64,000 nucleotides of DNA, taken from assembly GCF_004006395.2 (NCBI RefSeq), contig NZ_CP029758.2, positions 1,488,001 to 1,552,000 of the forward strand, given 5' to 3'. This document shows positions 51,307 through 60,839 of this stretch, piece after piece; position 1 is the stretch's first letter; each line of letters starts with the position of its first letter. The notes under the pieces were generated by a model, which was not told the DNA's origin, did not search any database, and saw only the letters and a list, made by a program, of their open reading frames with translations. The stretch is from Clostridium sp. AWRP. Lineage in GTDB: Bacteria; Bacillota; Clostridia; Clostridiales; Clostridiaceae. Position numbers and translations under genes: made by a program.

Positions 51307-52509
51307 TTAGAAATACGAAGAGCAAGTCTTTTTATTGTATATTGCATAAGCAAAAATTCCACACAGTAATGCCAAAGCACTAAAATTAAACAACCATACA
51401 TAGCCCAAGGAGGAAGCAATAGTTCCACCTAGCAAAGGACCTAGGCCCTGACCCAGGTTAGCACCAATAAAAAAAGTACTTGAAGCTAGTCCCCTTTTTT
51501 GACTTCCCAATTTATGAAAGCACTCTGCTTGTAGAGCAGGTTGTGCAGTTCCCTGTCCAAATGCTTTAAAAATAGCTGCCAGAAGTATCATCCAAAGTGC
51601 ACTTGCATGAGCTATTAGCAGTGCTTCTGTGATGCTGAACAATAATGCTGGATACATAACAGTTGAAAGTCCTTTTTTATCATACAGTTTTCCAGACATG
51701 GGTCTTGTAAAAATAAGAAACAATGCATTTACTGTGAAATACATTCCAATTCCATTTATTTTACGCTCTTCACCCAGTAAAACTAAAAATGAAGTGGCAA
51801 GTCCATTTCCCATAAAAAATAAGCCGCCAATTAAAGATAGTGGCAATATTTTAAATGCAATAATATCTTTTAAATGAATGCCATTTTTTTTGTCTACTGC
51901 ATTTTTTATAGATATCTGATTTTTGTTTGGCAAAAAATTCATACACAATGCAGCTATTATAATCAACACTGCTGATACTATAAAGGTTTTGGACATTCCA
52001 AATCGATTAGAAGCTTCTATTCCTATTTCAGGACCAAAGGCAGTTGCAATAATTTGACTGATTCCAAGATAACCTATACCTTCTCCCATTTTATTTTTGG
52101 GTATGAAATCCGTTGCCCAGGCAATACTTGCTGCACTAGTGATACTGAAACTAGCACCATGTATTATTCGGAAAAAAATTATAAATGTAATATTAGGTGA
52201 TAAGCCATAACCTAATGTTGCAATTCCGTTTATAAAAGTACCAATTATCAGTACATATTTTTTGCTAGTTCTATCTGTGAGTATTCCACCAAATGGCCCA
52301 ATAAGCAGTGCTGTAAATGAAAATAAACCTACAATTATTCCTGCAATGCTTAAAGAGGCACCTAAATTTGAAGCGTACTTTGCTAAAAGTGGAAAAACAA
52401 GATAAAATGCCATAAAGGTAAGAGTATTAATCCCTAGTAGAGTAATAAAATTGAGATTCCACAGTTTCATATCTTTTTTTGTTTCTAAATTTGATTTTGT
52501 TTCCGTCAT
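51307..52509 (-). CDS. MFS transporter, first of two tandem copies
   Basis: This 400-residue protein has about twelve hydrophobic segments and the MFS drug-efflux signature, including FGGILTDRTSKKYVLIIG and RIIHGASFSITSAASIAWAT in the N-terminal half. It closely resembles the next gene (shared LWNxxFI start, GPFGGxxTDR and GQGLGPLLGGTIA patterns), so the pair arose by tandem duplication. A long inverted repeat lies before the gene. The substrate is unknown. Confidence 0.9.
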   Translation of the reverse strand: MTETKSNLETKKDMKLWNLNFITLLGINTLTFMAFYLVFPLLAKYASNLGASLSIAGIIVGLFSFTALLIGPFGGILTDRTSKKYVLIIGTFINGIATLGYGLSPNITFIIFFRIIHGASFSITSAASIAWATDFIPKNKMGEGIGYLGISQIIATAFGPEIGIEASNRFGMSKTFIVSAVLIIIAALCMNFLPNKNQISIKNAVDKKNGIHLKDIIAFKILPLSLIGGLFFMGNGLATSFLVLLGEERKINGIGMYFTVNALFLIFTRPMSGKLYDKKGLSTVMYPALLFSITEALLIAHASALWMILLAAIFKAFGQGTAQPALQAECFHKLGSQKRGLASSTFFIGANLGQGLGPLLGGTIASSLGYVWLFNFSALALLCGIFAYAIYNKKTCSSYF

Positions 52510-52539
52510 ATATAAATTCTTTCACCTCTAATATAAATA

Positions 52540-52570
52540 TGTTAGAAATCTAACAATTTGATTTCTAACA
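52540..52570. promoter_or_regulatory. Inverted-repeat operator before first MFS gene
   Basis: TGTTAGAAATC (52540-52550) and GATTTCTAACA (52560-52570) form an 11-bp inverted repeat with a 9-base spacer, and GTTAGA-AA-TCTAAC (52541-52554) is a second, nested palindrome. It looks like a MarR- or TetR-type site, but no such gene is adjacent. Confidence 0.65.
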
Positions 52571-52616
52571 TTTATATTATACCTTACTAAAAGTCATGTC
52601 AACTAAGAATAAGTTT

Positions 52617-53825
52617 TTAATTATTATTTAAATTTTCACTAACAATTTTGGACTTTGCTTTTTTTGCATTTAATGTATGCAAATAGTATATAACTATTCC
52701 AGAAAACAATAGAAAAGCACAAATGTAAAAAACAGAAGTTAAACCAAATTTACCGGCTATGGTTCCTCCTATAATTGGTCCCAGTCCTTGTCCAGCATCA
52801 TATCCAATAAAATAAGTACTTGTGGCAATACCTACTCTACTAGGACCCAGCCTTTTAACACAAGTAGCTTGCAGTGCTGGTGAAAGTGAACTTTGTCCTA
52901 TTCCGTAGAGAACTGCCACTACTAATATCATCCAAAGAGATGAAGAAATTACTAATAGTAATGATGCGGCCATAGCCATGATAAAAGCAGGAAATGCTAT
53001 AATTGACAAACCTTTATTATCAAGGAGTTTACCTGAAAGTGGCCTGATAATAAGAATTACAATGGCATTTACTGTAAAGTAATAACCGATATTTGAGATA
53101 TGTCTCTCATCACCCAGCAAAGCTAAAAAGCTTCCTATAACTCCATTCATAAACGTAAATAAGCAAGCAAGAACAGCAAAAACAATTAGTTCCTTGGCAA
53201 AAAAATCACTAATTTTAATATGAAGCTTACTTACGTTTAAATTTTCTCTATTTGGTGGATTATATGGAATTATGGTCATAAGAGCTGCTGCAATCATAAC
53301 AACAATACAGGATAAATAAAATACATATTTAAATCCAAATCGTGATGAAATCTCCAATCCAAGATTTGGACTTATTGCAGTTGCCAAAATATATCCAAGC
53401 CCCATGAAGCCTATTCCTTCACCTATTCTTTCCTTCGGCATATATGTTGTAGATAGAGCATTAATTACTGTAACACTTACTGAAAATGATATGCCTTGAA
53501 CAATTCTAAAGAAAAAAAGAGTATATATATTGTATGAAATTTTTAAACCTAATGCTGAAACTGCCAGAAATATGGTTGAAACAATTAATAAATGTTTCTT
53601 GTTGAATCTGTCAGTTGAAAATCCAGCAAATGGACGAATAATAATAGATGTAATTGCAAAAATACCAGCAACTAAACCTGCTATGGACATTGTTGCACCT
53701 AAACTAATTGTATACTTAGGTAGTATTGGTGTCATCATAGTGAAACCAATAAAGACGAGAGCATTTATTATTAGCATTAGAATAAATGAAAAGTTCCATA
53801 GATTTTCTGTTTTTGATTGTTCCAT
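52617..53825 (-). CDS. MFS transporter, second of two tandem copies
   Basis: This roughly 402-residue twelve-segment protein is paralogous to the gene at 51307. Matching features include RPFAGFSTDRFNKKHLLIVS and RIVQGISFSVSVTVINALST. ATG 53825 is correctly spaced from a GGGGG site; the TTG at 53840 lies in front of it. The gene has its own upstream gap and so probably its own promoter. The two pumps may have split or overlapping drug ranges. Confidence 0.9.
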   Translation of the reverse strand: MEQSKTENLWNFSFILMLIINALVFIGFTMMTPILPKYTISLGATMSIAGLVAGIFAITSIIIRPFAGFSTDRFNKKHLLIVSTIFLAVSALGLKISYNIYTLFFFRIVQGISFSVSVTVINALSTTYMPKERIGEGIGFMGLGYILATAISPNLGLEISSRFGFKYVFYLSCIVVMIAAALMTIIPYNPPNRENLNVSKLHIKISDFFAKELIVFAVLACLFTFMNGVIGSFLALLGDERHISNIGYYFTVNAIVILIIRPLSGKLLDNKGLSIIAFPAFIMAMAASLLLVISSSLWMILVVAVLYGIGQSSLSPALQATCVKRLGPSRVGIATSTYFIGYDAGQGLGPIIGGTIAGKFGLTSVFYICAFLLFSGIVIYYLHTLNAKKAKSKIVSENLNNN

Positions 53826-54115
53826 AAAATCATCCCCCAAGATTATTTTAATAATATAGTTATAGATGAAACATATTACAAATACGACCTAACTTTTATT
53901 ATACTATAAATTGTAAAGTACAAGGAAGAATTATGTAAAAATAGGGGAAATAATTAGAAAGTAAAAATAGCAGCTTTAGATATAGAAATGAAGTGCCAAA
54001 GTATGGAGGAGCTGAGTATAATAATCTTATAGACAATAGACCTTTAAGGGATTTTCTTTCAAATCCCTAAGTCATTTCTTTAGAACGAGAAGAAAAAGAC
54101 AGCAAGGAGGATATT
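53826..54115. other. Gap before dapL
   Basis: This 290-base AT-rich gap holds the promoter side of the second MFS gene and the leader of dapL. AGGGATTT (54047-54054) and AAATCCCT (54061-54068) form an 8-bp hairpin in the dapL leader without a T-run, so it might be an attenuator or nothing. I found no lysine-riboswitch core. Confidence 0.45.
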
Positions 54116-55330
54116 ATGTGTAAATTAAATGATAATTATTTAAAATTGCAGGGAAGATATTTGTTTGCAAGTATAGCAAAAAAGGTAGCTAATTTTAAAA
54201 AAAGCAATCCGCATAAGAAAATTATTTCGCTTGGTATTGGTGATGTAACTCAACCATTGGCACCGGTTATTATAGAGGCACTGCATAGTTCAGTTGATGA
54301 GATGGGGCATAAGGATACTTTTAAAGGATATGCCCCGGAATTTGGTTATGGATTTTTAAAAAATGCAATTATAAAAGGTGACTATAACTCCTGTGGTGTG
54401 GACATTTCAATAGATGAAGTATTTATAAATGATGGAATAAATGCTGATGCTGGTAATATTCAAGAGCTATTTAGTGTAGATAATAAGATAGCAGTTTGTG
54501 ATCCTGTATACCCTGTATATGTAGATTCAAATGTAATGGCTGGAAGGACAGGAACATATGATAAGGATGCACAAAGGTGGAGTGAAGTTATATATATGTC
54601 CTGCACTCCGGATAATAATTTTGTGCCGGATATTCCAGAAGAAAAACCAGATATTATATATCTATGTTTTCCCAATAATCCAACAGGGACAACGGTTACA
54701 AAAGATCAGCTTCAACTTTTGGTTGACTATGCAAATAAAGTGGAAGCTGTTATTGTATATGATGGTGCTTATGAGGCATATATTTCAGAAGATAATGTAT
54801 GTCATACAATTTATGAATGTGATGGTGCAAAGAATTGTGCCGTTGAACTTAAAAGTTTTTCAAAAAGAGCTGGATTTACAGGATTAAGGCTTGGATATAC
54901 GATTGTTCCAAAGGAGCTAAAATGTTCCGGAGTTTCTTTGAATAGACTTTGGGCAAGACGTTATGGAACCAAATACAACGGTACACCATATATAGTTCAG
55001 AGGGCAGGAGAAGCCGTTTATTCTGAAACTGGAAAAGAGCAGATAAAAAAGCAAATTGATTATTATAAAAATAATGCCAAAATAATTCTGGAAGGATTAA
55101 AAGCAGCAGGTTACTCTGTATATGGAGGGGTAAATGCACCCTATGTATGGCTAAAGACACCAAACAATATGACTTCATGGGATTTCTTTTATTATTTATT
55201 AGAAAGAGCAAATATTGTAGGTACGCCAGGAAGTGGATTTGGGCCAATGGGAGAAGGCTATTTTAGGCTTACAGCCTTTGGAACTTACGAAAATACAGTA
55301 GAGGCTGTTGAGAGGATTAAGAGACTTTAG
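54116..55330 (+). CDS. dapL: LL-diaminopimelate aminotransferase
   Basis: This 404-residue PLP enzyme makes LL-diaminopimelate from tetrahydrodipicolinate and glutamate in one step, bypassing the succinylase and acetylase routes of lysine and wall synthesis. The PLP lysine is in SFSKRAGFTG; other family marks are LGIGDVTQPL, FKGYAPEFGYGFLKNAI, PVYPVYVDSNVMAGRTG and LCFPNNPTGTT. The length equals that of bacterial DapL. AAGGAGG precedes the ATG. No other lysine gene is near, so it is an isolated copy. Confidence 0.94.
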   Translation: MCKLNDNYLKLQGRYLFASIAKKVANFKKSNPHKKIISLGIGDVTQPLAPVIIEALHSSVDEMGHKDTFKGYAPEFGYGFLKNAIIKGDYNSCGVDISIDEVFINDGINADAGNIQELFSVDNKIAVCDPVYPVYVDSNVMAGRTGTYDKDAQRWSEVIYMSCTPDNNFVPDIPEEKPDIIYLCFPNNPTGTTVTKDQLQLLVDYANKVEAVIVYDGAYEAYISEDNVCHTIYECDGAKNCAVELKSFSKRAGFTGLRLGYTIVPKELKCSGVSLNRLWARRYGTKYNGTPYIVQRAGEAVYSETGKEQIKKQIDYYKNNAKIILEGLKAAGYSVYGGVNAPYVWLKTPNNMTSWDFFYYLLERANIVGTPGSGFGPMGEGYFRLTAFGTYENTVEAVERIKRL

Positions 55331-55510
55331 AGATTTTTTATTGTCTGATTTCGCTCTCTTTTCTTCTGTTAATTCATTGGCTGTAGGAATATCTGATACT
55401 AATTTGCACTTTACAGTAATCAAATTTACTATAAAAGAATCATATTCATTCTTATTTATATTATTTTAGATCTTGACAAAGGAAACTATAAGGAATAGAA
55501 TTAAAACAAC

Positions 55511-55546
55511 TTTTATACATTGTGTAAAGTTATACTATGTATAAAA
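55511..55546. promoter_or_regulatory. Inverted repeat before TetR/phosphotransferase operon
   Basis: TTTTATACAT (55511-55520) and ATGTATAAAA (55537-55546) are perfect 10-bp arms with a 16-base spacer, 44 bases before the TetR start. This suits autorepression by that regulator. Confidence 0.6.
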
Positions 55547-55589
55547 TGATAAATATATATTGACATAGAACGTATTTAGGAGGTGCAAA

Positions 55590-56240
55590 ATGGATACTAG
55601 GGAAATGATGGCTGAAAGCAGAATAGAAAGAAAGAAAAGGGATACCAGACAGAAAATTGTCAAGATTGCTATGGATTTATTCCACAGTCAGGGGTTTGAT
55701 AATACAACAATGGAGCAGATAGCAGAAAAAACAGATATTGCGAGAAAAACTCTATATAACTACTTTCCAGTAAAAGAGGCTATAGTTGATGAATATGTAA
55801 GAGGGGTTTCACAGGAGTTAGCTAAAGAAAATTTTAAAACTATAAAGAACCTTGAAGATACCAAATCTCGTCTGCTGGCTGCTCTTAATCATTCTTATGA
55901 TTGGGTTGAAAAAAATCCCGAAATTGCAGGAATATGCATTAATTACCGTCTAGGAAGCATGGGTAAGGAATCAGGATTTCAAAATGCTGAAACCGGAACT
56001 CAGAGTATCTTGAAAAAAATTATAAGTTTGGGACAAGAGGAAGGTGAAATAAAGTCTGATGTCTCAAGTGAACTATTGGTAAGACATATAGATCTTCTTA
56101 GAAGTACAATGACATTTGAATGGCTTAATGATCCCTCAAAGTTTGAACTTCACGAAGAAATATTTAAATTAGTAAGTTTATTCCTATATGGTGCGGCCAG
56201 CAAGGTAGATAGTTCTAAAAAATCTGATATGGATAAGTAA
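55590..56240 (+). CDS. TetR-family regulator
   Basis: This 216-residue regulator has the TetR helix-turn-helix in KKRDTRQKIVKIAMDLFHSQ GF and TTMEQIAEKTDIARKTLYNY (about 18-60) and a helical ligand-binding part. AGGAGG precedes the ATG. It is followed by the rifampicin-phosphotransferase-like gene after 15 bases, so they form an operon that is likely self-repressed. A matching inverted repeat is at 55511-55546. Confidence 0.9.
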   Translation: MDTREMMAESRIERKKRDTRQKIVKIAMDLFHSQGFDNTTMEQIAEKTDIARKTLYNYFPVKEAIVDEYVRGVSQELAKENFKTIKNLEDTKSRLLAALNHSYDWVEKNPEIAGICINYRLGSMGKESGFQNAETGTQSILKKIISLGQEEGEIKSDVSSELLVRHIDLLRSTMTFEWLNDPSKFELHEEIFKLVSLFLYGAASKVDSSKKSDMDK

Positions 56241-56255
56241 AGGGGGCTGTTTAAG

Positions 56256-58925
56256 ATGAAGTATCTTTTGAATTGGAGAGAAGCTTTTGAATCAGCGGTA
56301 TCAATGGTTGGAGGTAAAGGATGGAATTTAGGAAGGTTAGATCAATATGGTTTCAACATTCCTCAAGGAAAAGTATTGACTGCGAAGGCTTATGATGAAT
56401 ATATCAAGTACAATGAATTACAAAAAATAATTGATGAAGTTGTTTCAGCGACTACTCTGGAAAATTTGGGTGAAGTTTATGTTAAAGATAAATTGAGCCA
56501 GTTAAAGAAAAAAATAATAGGTGGCTCAATACCACCATCTATTATTCAGGAGTTATCTACATATATCAATAGCTGTGGGAAATTAAAAAAATCCTGGGCT
56601 GTGAGATCCTCTGCAGTTGCGGAAGATTCTAAAAAGGCATCCTTTGCTGGTATACATGATTCATTTTTGAATGTTTGCAGTTTAGATGACATACTGTCAG
56701 CGGTGAAAGGATGTTATGCTTCCATGTGGTCTCCTAGAGCTGTGGCATATCGCAAAAAGATGAATATAAGTGATGATGATGTAAAAGCAGCGGTAGCGGT
56801 CATGGAGATGGTGGAAGCTAAAGCTGCTGGAGTAGGTTTTACTTGCGATCTTTTATCAGGACGTCAGGATGTTATAGTGATTAACGCTAATTTTGGGTTG
56901 GGTGAGTCAGTGGTATCTGGTACAGTAGAGCCAGATACATATTATCTAGAAGCTGAAGCTTTAAATGCAAGTCCACATTTAATATCAAGAAAAATTGGAC
57001 ACAAGCAAGGGATGGTTGTCAAAAGTGAAAATGGTGGTACTCAATTTATTAAGTCAGAGAAAATGTCTTTACAGCAGGTACTGCAAGATAAGGAAATTGA
57101 AAAGCTTGGCAGGCTTTTGCTAAGAGTATTTGATGCCTTAGGTAATAGCAATCAGCATCAGGATGTGGAATGGGTTTATGATGGACATGATTTTGTTTTG
57201 GTTCAAGCACGGCCAATAACTACCTTGCCGCGAAAGACATTTCCTGCTTTGCAGAATCAGCAGGATATCTGGTCTAATGGAAATTATAGAGATGCCGTAC
57301 CTATGGTTCAGTCACCTTTAAATCGGCGCTTAATGAAAAATATCATTGATACTATGCATAAGGGCTTTTTTACTGGTGTAGGTTATGACTTTCCTGAAGG
57401 ATTGCAATTTTCTAGTTTTTTTAATGGAAGGCTTTATTGCAATATGTCAGTTGAGCAGTGGGGAAATTATGATGCAATGGGGGCCTTGCCTCATGGTTTT
57501 GGTGTCTTTTGGGGTGGCCACCAGAAGGATATGAAAATAGATGACTCTGATCCCTATGGTGGAGTAATTGGATTAAAGAGGAAAGAGCGTATAGCTAAGA
57601 ACATTGATTTGGTTAAAAAAGGCACGGAAAATTCTGCTCGAATTTGGAGCCGGATTACGGCTTCAGTAAAGTCAATAACCAGTGAAGAACTTAGTAAGTG
57701 GACAGATCAGGATTTTATTAACAAGTATAATGAATTAGGAAGTATCGTCAAAGGCATGGCTAAAGAATTCATGTTTTTAAGTGCAGCGGGCAGCATGCCA
57801 GTTATGTATTTATTAAACATTCTCACTGAGTATTTTTCAGATAAAGCACTAATGGTGATAAATGCATTAATGGTTGGAGGAACAGCAGATATAACCAGTG
57901 CTGATCACGGATATAAGTTGATTGAAATGGCTGAGCTTGCGCGTGAAGATATTGATGCTGTTAAATATTTTAATGATGCTAACTTTGATCCTATGAAATG
58001 GGAAGTAAAGCTGCCTGAAAGATCTCCTTTTAAGAAAGCCTTTCATGAGTTTATAGAAGAATATGGTCATCGGGCAGTTTATGAGCTGGATATTATAAAT
58101 CCTAGGTGGAGAGAAGATCCATCTTATTTGCTTAAAATTATACGCAGTACTATAAATACTGCTGACATTGGGAGACTTAAGAAGAAACAAAAAGAAAAAT
58201 TGGAACAGGCATGGATTAAAATCAAAGAAAAAGTGCCTACTATTAAGCATTCTGAAATAAGAAAGCTTGTTAAAGAATGCCAGGATGGAGCGGCAGTTAG
58301 GGAGAAAAATAAATCTGTGCTGGCATTAATTATGGATGCATACCGAATAATTGCCAGAGAATTAGGCCATCGCTTTTATAAAAGGAGTATAATTAAAGAA
58401 CCAGACGATGTGTTTTTTTGTACATGGCCAGAACTTTTTTCAGTACTGATCGGTGAATGGGATGGCAGAGGGCTCCAGTTCCTCATTGCTGCAAGGAAAG
58501 AATGGAAGAAAAAAATGGAATTGCTTGCTCCACCAGATGTAATTTACGGAGAAACTCCAAAGTTTACAGAACCAGTTATAGAGGATTCTAGCAATTGCCT
58601 CACTGGAATACCAGTTGCTGCTGGAAAAGCTGCTGGATTAGTTAGGAGGATAAGCAATCCAAATGATGGAGGACGACTTCAGCCAGGAGAGGTTATGGTA
58701 GCACCGTCCACTGACCCAGGGTGGACACCATTGTTTTTAAAAGCAGGAGCTGTTGTTATGGAAACAGGAGGATTTCTATCCCACGGAGCCATTGTAGCTA
58801 GAGAATATGGAATTCCAGCAGTGGTGAATGTACCGGGAGTAATGAGTATGCTGAAAGATGGACAGAAAATAGTAGTGGATGGAGACAAGGGTAAAATATT
58901 TCTTGTTGATGAAGGTATTGAGTAG
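56256..58925 (+). CDS. PEP synthase-like / rifampicin phosphotransferase-like enzyme
   Basis: This 889-residue enzyme has an N-terminal ATP-grasp region (GGKGWNLGRLDQYGFNIPQG; SWAVRSSAVAEDSKKASFAG), a long helical middle domain and a C-terminal swivelling domain with the phospho-histidine H843 in GGFLSHGAIVAREYGIPAVV. The length and order match rifampicin phosphotransferase (about 865 residues) better than PEP synthase, whose middle is a TIM barrel. Such enzymes transfer the beta phosphate of ATP to a bound molecule. The middle domain differs from known rifampicin enzymes, so the substrate may be another drug or metabolite. GGGGG precedes the ATG. Confidence 0.85.
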   Translation: MKYLLNWREAFESAVSMVGGKGWNLGRLDQYGFNIPQGKVLTAKAYDEYIKYNELQKIIDEVVSATTLENLGEVYVKDKLSQLKKKIIGGSIPPSIIQELSTYINSCGKLKKSWAVRSSAVAEDSKKASFAGIHDSFLNVCSLDDILSAVKGCYASMWSPRAVAYRKKMNISDDDVKAAVAVMEMVEAKAAGVGFTCDLLSGRQDVIVINANFGLGESVVSGTVEPDTYYLEAEALNASPHLISRKIGHKQGMVVKSENGGTQFIKSEKMSLQQVLQDKEIEKLGRLLLRVFDALGNSNQHQDVEWVYDGHDFVLVQARPITTLPRKTFPALQNQQDIWSNGNYRDAVPMVQSPLNRRLMKNIIDTMHKGFFTGVGYDFPEGLQFSSFFNGRLYCNMSVEQWGNYDAMGALPHGFGVFWGGHQKDMKIDDSDPYGGVIGLKRKERIAKNIDLVKKGTENSARIWSRITASVKSITSEELSKWTDQDFINKYNELGSIVKGMAKEFMFLSAAGSMPVMYLLNILTEYFSDKALMVINALMVGGTADITSADHGYKLIEMAELAREDIDAVKYFNDANFDPMKWEVKLPERSPFKKAFHEFIEEYGHRAVYELDIINPRWREDPSYLLKIIRSTINTADIGRLKKKQKEKLEQAWIKIKEKVPTIKHSEIRKLVKECQDGAAVREKNKSVLALIMDAYRIIARELGHRFYKRSIIKEPDDVFFCTWPELFSVLIGEWDGRGLQFLIAARKEWKKKMELLAPPDVIYGETPKFTEPVIEDSSNCLTGIPVAAGKAAGLVRRISNPNDGGRLQPGEVMVAPSTDPGWTPLFLKAGAVVMETGGFLSHGAIVAREYGIPAVVNVPGVMSMLKDGQKIVVDGDKGKIFLVDEGIE

Positions 58926-58965
58926 GTAGCCATCGGATAAATATTTATAAAATTGAGGTGAAAGC

Positions 58966-59640
58966 ATGTATAAAATAATGACAGTAGAGGATGATTTAAA
59001 ACTTTGTGAAGAAATACAAGAAGCTCTTTTAAAGTGGGGCTTTAATCCTGTTAAAGTTAAAAACTTTGAAGATATACTTAATGAATTTGTACAAAACAAA
59101 CCTGAACTAGTCATTATGGATATAAATTTGCCTTGTTTTGATGGATTTTACTGGTGTCAAAAAATAAGAGAAATATCAAAGGTACCAATCATATTTTTAT
59201 CTTCAAGAAATACAAATATGGATATAATAATGGCAGTACAAATGGGTGGAGATGATTTCGTCACAAAACCATTTTCTATAGATATATTGGTGACTAAGCT
59301 TCACGCCATGCTTAGACGAACATATTCTTATGGAGAAAAATTAGGAGATGTACTTGAGTGCAGGGGAGTTATTTTAAATATAAATGACAGCACTTTATCC
59401 TATAATGAAAACAAAATAGAATTAACAAAAAATGAATTAAAAATACTGCTTCTTTTGATGAAAAACATAGGAAAGATAATCTCACGAGATAGGATTATGA
59501 GAATTTTGTGGGATGATGATACTTTTATTAATGACAATACATTGACTGTAAATGTAAATAGGCTTAGAAAAAGGTTGGAAGACATAGGCATTAAGGATTT
59601 TATAGAAACTAAAAAAGGACAAGGATATGTAATATTATGA
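58966..59640 (+). CDS. OmpR-family response regulator, Bce-type module
   Basis: This 224-residue regulator has a receiver with phospho-acceptor D52 (LVIMDINLPCFDGFYW) and a winged-helix domain (about 125-222). It is a clear paralogue of the one at 41924. Its stop overlaps the kinase start by 4 bases (ATGA). The same direction holds for the kinase, S41 lipoprotein, ATPase and permease genes behind it, giving a complete resistance module. GAGGTG precedes the ATG. A candidate target site is the direct repeat at 60714-60742. Confidence 0.93.
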   Translation: MYKIMTVEDDLKLCEEIQEALLKWGFNPVKVKNFEDILNEFVQNKPELVIMDINLPCFDGFYWCQKIREISKVPIIFLSSRNTNMDIIMAVQMGGDDFVTKPFSIDILVTKLHAMLRRTYSYGEKLGDVLECRGVILNINDSTLSYNENKIELTKNELKILLLLMKNIGKIISRDRIMRILWDDDTFINDNTLTVNVNRLRKRLEDIGIKDFIETKKGQGYVIL

Positions 59641-60665
59641 ATTTAAAAGTATATTTAAAAAAGTCTATATGGGCAATTATACATTTCATTATTATAATAA
59701 CAATAGTTAATTTAGTACTAATAGGAACCACAGGATTTTCAAAGATTATGTATGACGTTATATATATGAATATTTTAGTTTTTTGTGTTTCTATATTCTT
59801 TTTAATATTTAGATATAAAAAGTGGAAAGAACGCTATAAAGATTTTTATGAAGGGTTGATGCAGGGGAAAAGTGTAGACTTACTAATTACTAAAGATGAT
59901 GTTTTTGAAGCAAAGCTTATTAAAGATACAATAAAATTAAAAAACAAGGAACTTTATGAAAATGTAAATGAGTTAAAAAAAGAACTTGATGAATTAAATG
60001 AATATATAACAAAATGGGTTCATGAAATAAAGATTCCTATTTCAGTGTGTGAATTGATATCAGACAAGTTAGAAGATACTATTGATACAAATAGTGATAT
60101 TCCTGAAAGTTTAAGGGGTGAACTTGCAAGAATTAAGTTTTTAGTTGAACAGGTACTTTATGCAGGTAGAGCATCTAGTTACTCACAGGATCTTTTAATA
60201 AATGAAGTAAATATAAAGCAAGTAGTAAATGAGGCAGTTAAAAAGAATGCATTTTTTTTCATTTCCAAAAGGATAGATCTAAGATTAAAAGAATTACAAT
60301 TTAATGTTTTAACAGATAAAAAGTGGCTTTCTTATATATTGGAGCAGGTTTTAAATAATGCTTGTAAATATGTAGGTGAAAATGGAATAGTTGAAATTTA
60401 TTGTGAAGAAGATGAAAAATCTATAAGCTTATGTGTAAGAGATAATGGAATAGGAATATTGCCTAAAGACATATCCAGGGTGTTTGATAAAGGCTTTACA
60501 GGAAGTAACGGAAGAAAAAGTGGAAAATCAACAGGAATGGGATTATACTTCTCCAAAAAAATGGCTGAAAAGCTAAATCATGATATAAAAGTTGTTTCAC
60601 AAGCTGGAAACTATACAGAATTTATTATAACCTTTTATAAATTATCTGATTACTTTAAGGTATGA
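59637..60665 (+). CDS. Intramembrane-sensing histidine kinase, Bce-type module
   Basis: This 342-residue kinase has two membrane segments near the N-terminus (about 12-32 and 40-58) with a very short outer loop, then the histidine in WVHEIKIPISVCELI, the N box EQVLNNACKYVG and ATP-lid G boxes (DNGIGILPKDISRVFDKGF; STGMGLYFSKK). It depends on the ABC transporter for sensing, as in BceS. It overlaps the regulator gene and is followed by a small hairpin with T-run at 60662-60687. Confidence 0.92.
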   Translation: MNLKVYLKKSIWAIIHFIIIITIVNLVLIGTTGFSKIMYDVIYMNILVFCVSIFFLIFRYKKWKERYKDFYEGLMQGKSVDLLITKDDVFEAKLIKDTIKLKNKELYENVNELKKELDELNEYITKWVHEIKIPISVCELISDKLEDTIDTNSDIPESLRGELARIKFLVEQVLYAGRASSYSQDLLINEVNIKQVVNEAVKKNAFFFISKRIDLRLKELQFNVLTDKKWLSYILEQVLNNACKYVGENGIVEIYCEEDEKSISLCVRDNGIGILPKDISRVFDKGFTGSNGRKSGKSTGMGLYFSKKMAEKLNHDIKVVSQAGNYTEFIITFYKLSDYFKV

Positions 60666-60687
60666 GTTTAATGCTCATGCTTTTTTT
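60662..60687 (+). terminator. Weak terminator after kinase gene
   Basis: ATGAG and CTCAT pair around a 7-base loop, followed by a run of seven T. The stem is short, so read-through is likely. Confidence 0.5.
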
Positions 60688-60713
60688 CTTGCTTAAAAAT
60701 ACTTAAGGTTACG

Positions 60714-60742
60714 AAAATGTCACATAACACTTTAAAATGTCA
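60714..60742 (+). promoter_or_regulatory. Direct repeats, probable response-regulator site
   Basis: AAAATGTCA occurs at 60714-60722 and again at 60734-60742, 20 bases apart, about two helical turns. They lie about 100 bases before the S41 lipoprotein gene. OmpR-family regulators often bind such phased repeats, so this may be the target of the regulator at 58966. Confidence 0.6.
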
Positions 60743-60839
60743 TGTAATGTGATGGAGAAGAAAAAACAAAAAGATTAAAATTAATATATAAGATTAAAGA
60801 GGGCCTCTTAAAGTATATTGTAAGGAGGAAAATAAGCTT

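Noticed and set aside
53941..54115. A lysine riboswitch before dapL
   Set aside because: The leader has a short hairpin but none of the conserved lysine-riboswitch core sequences could be found.
54876..55247. A 123-codon minus-strand open frame in dapL
   Set aside because: It is an antisense shadow of a confident PLP enzyme gene.
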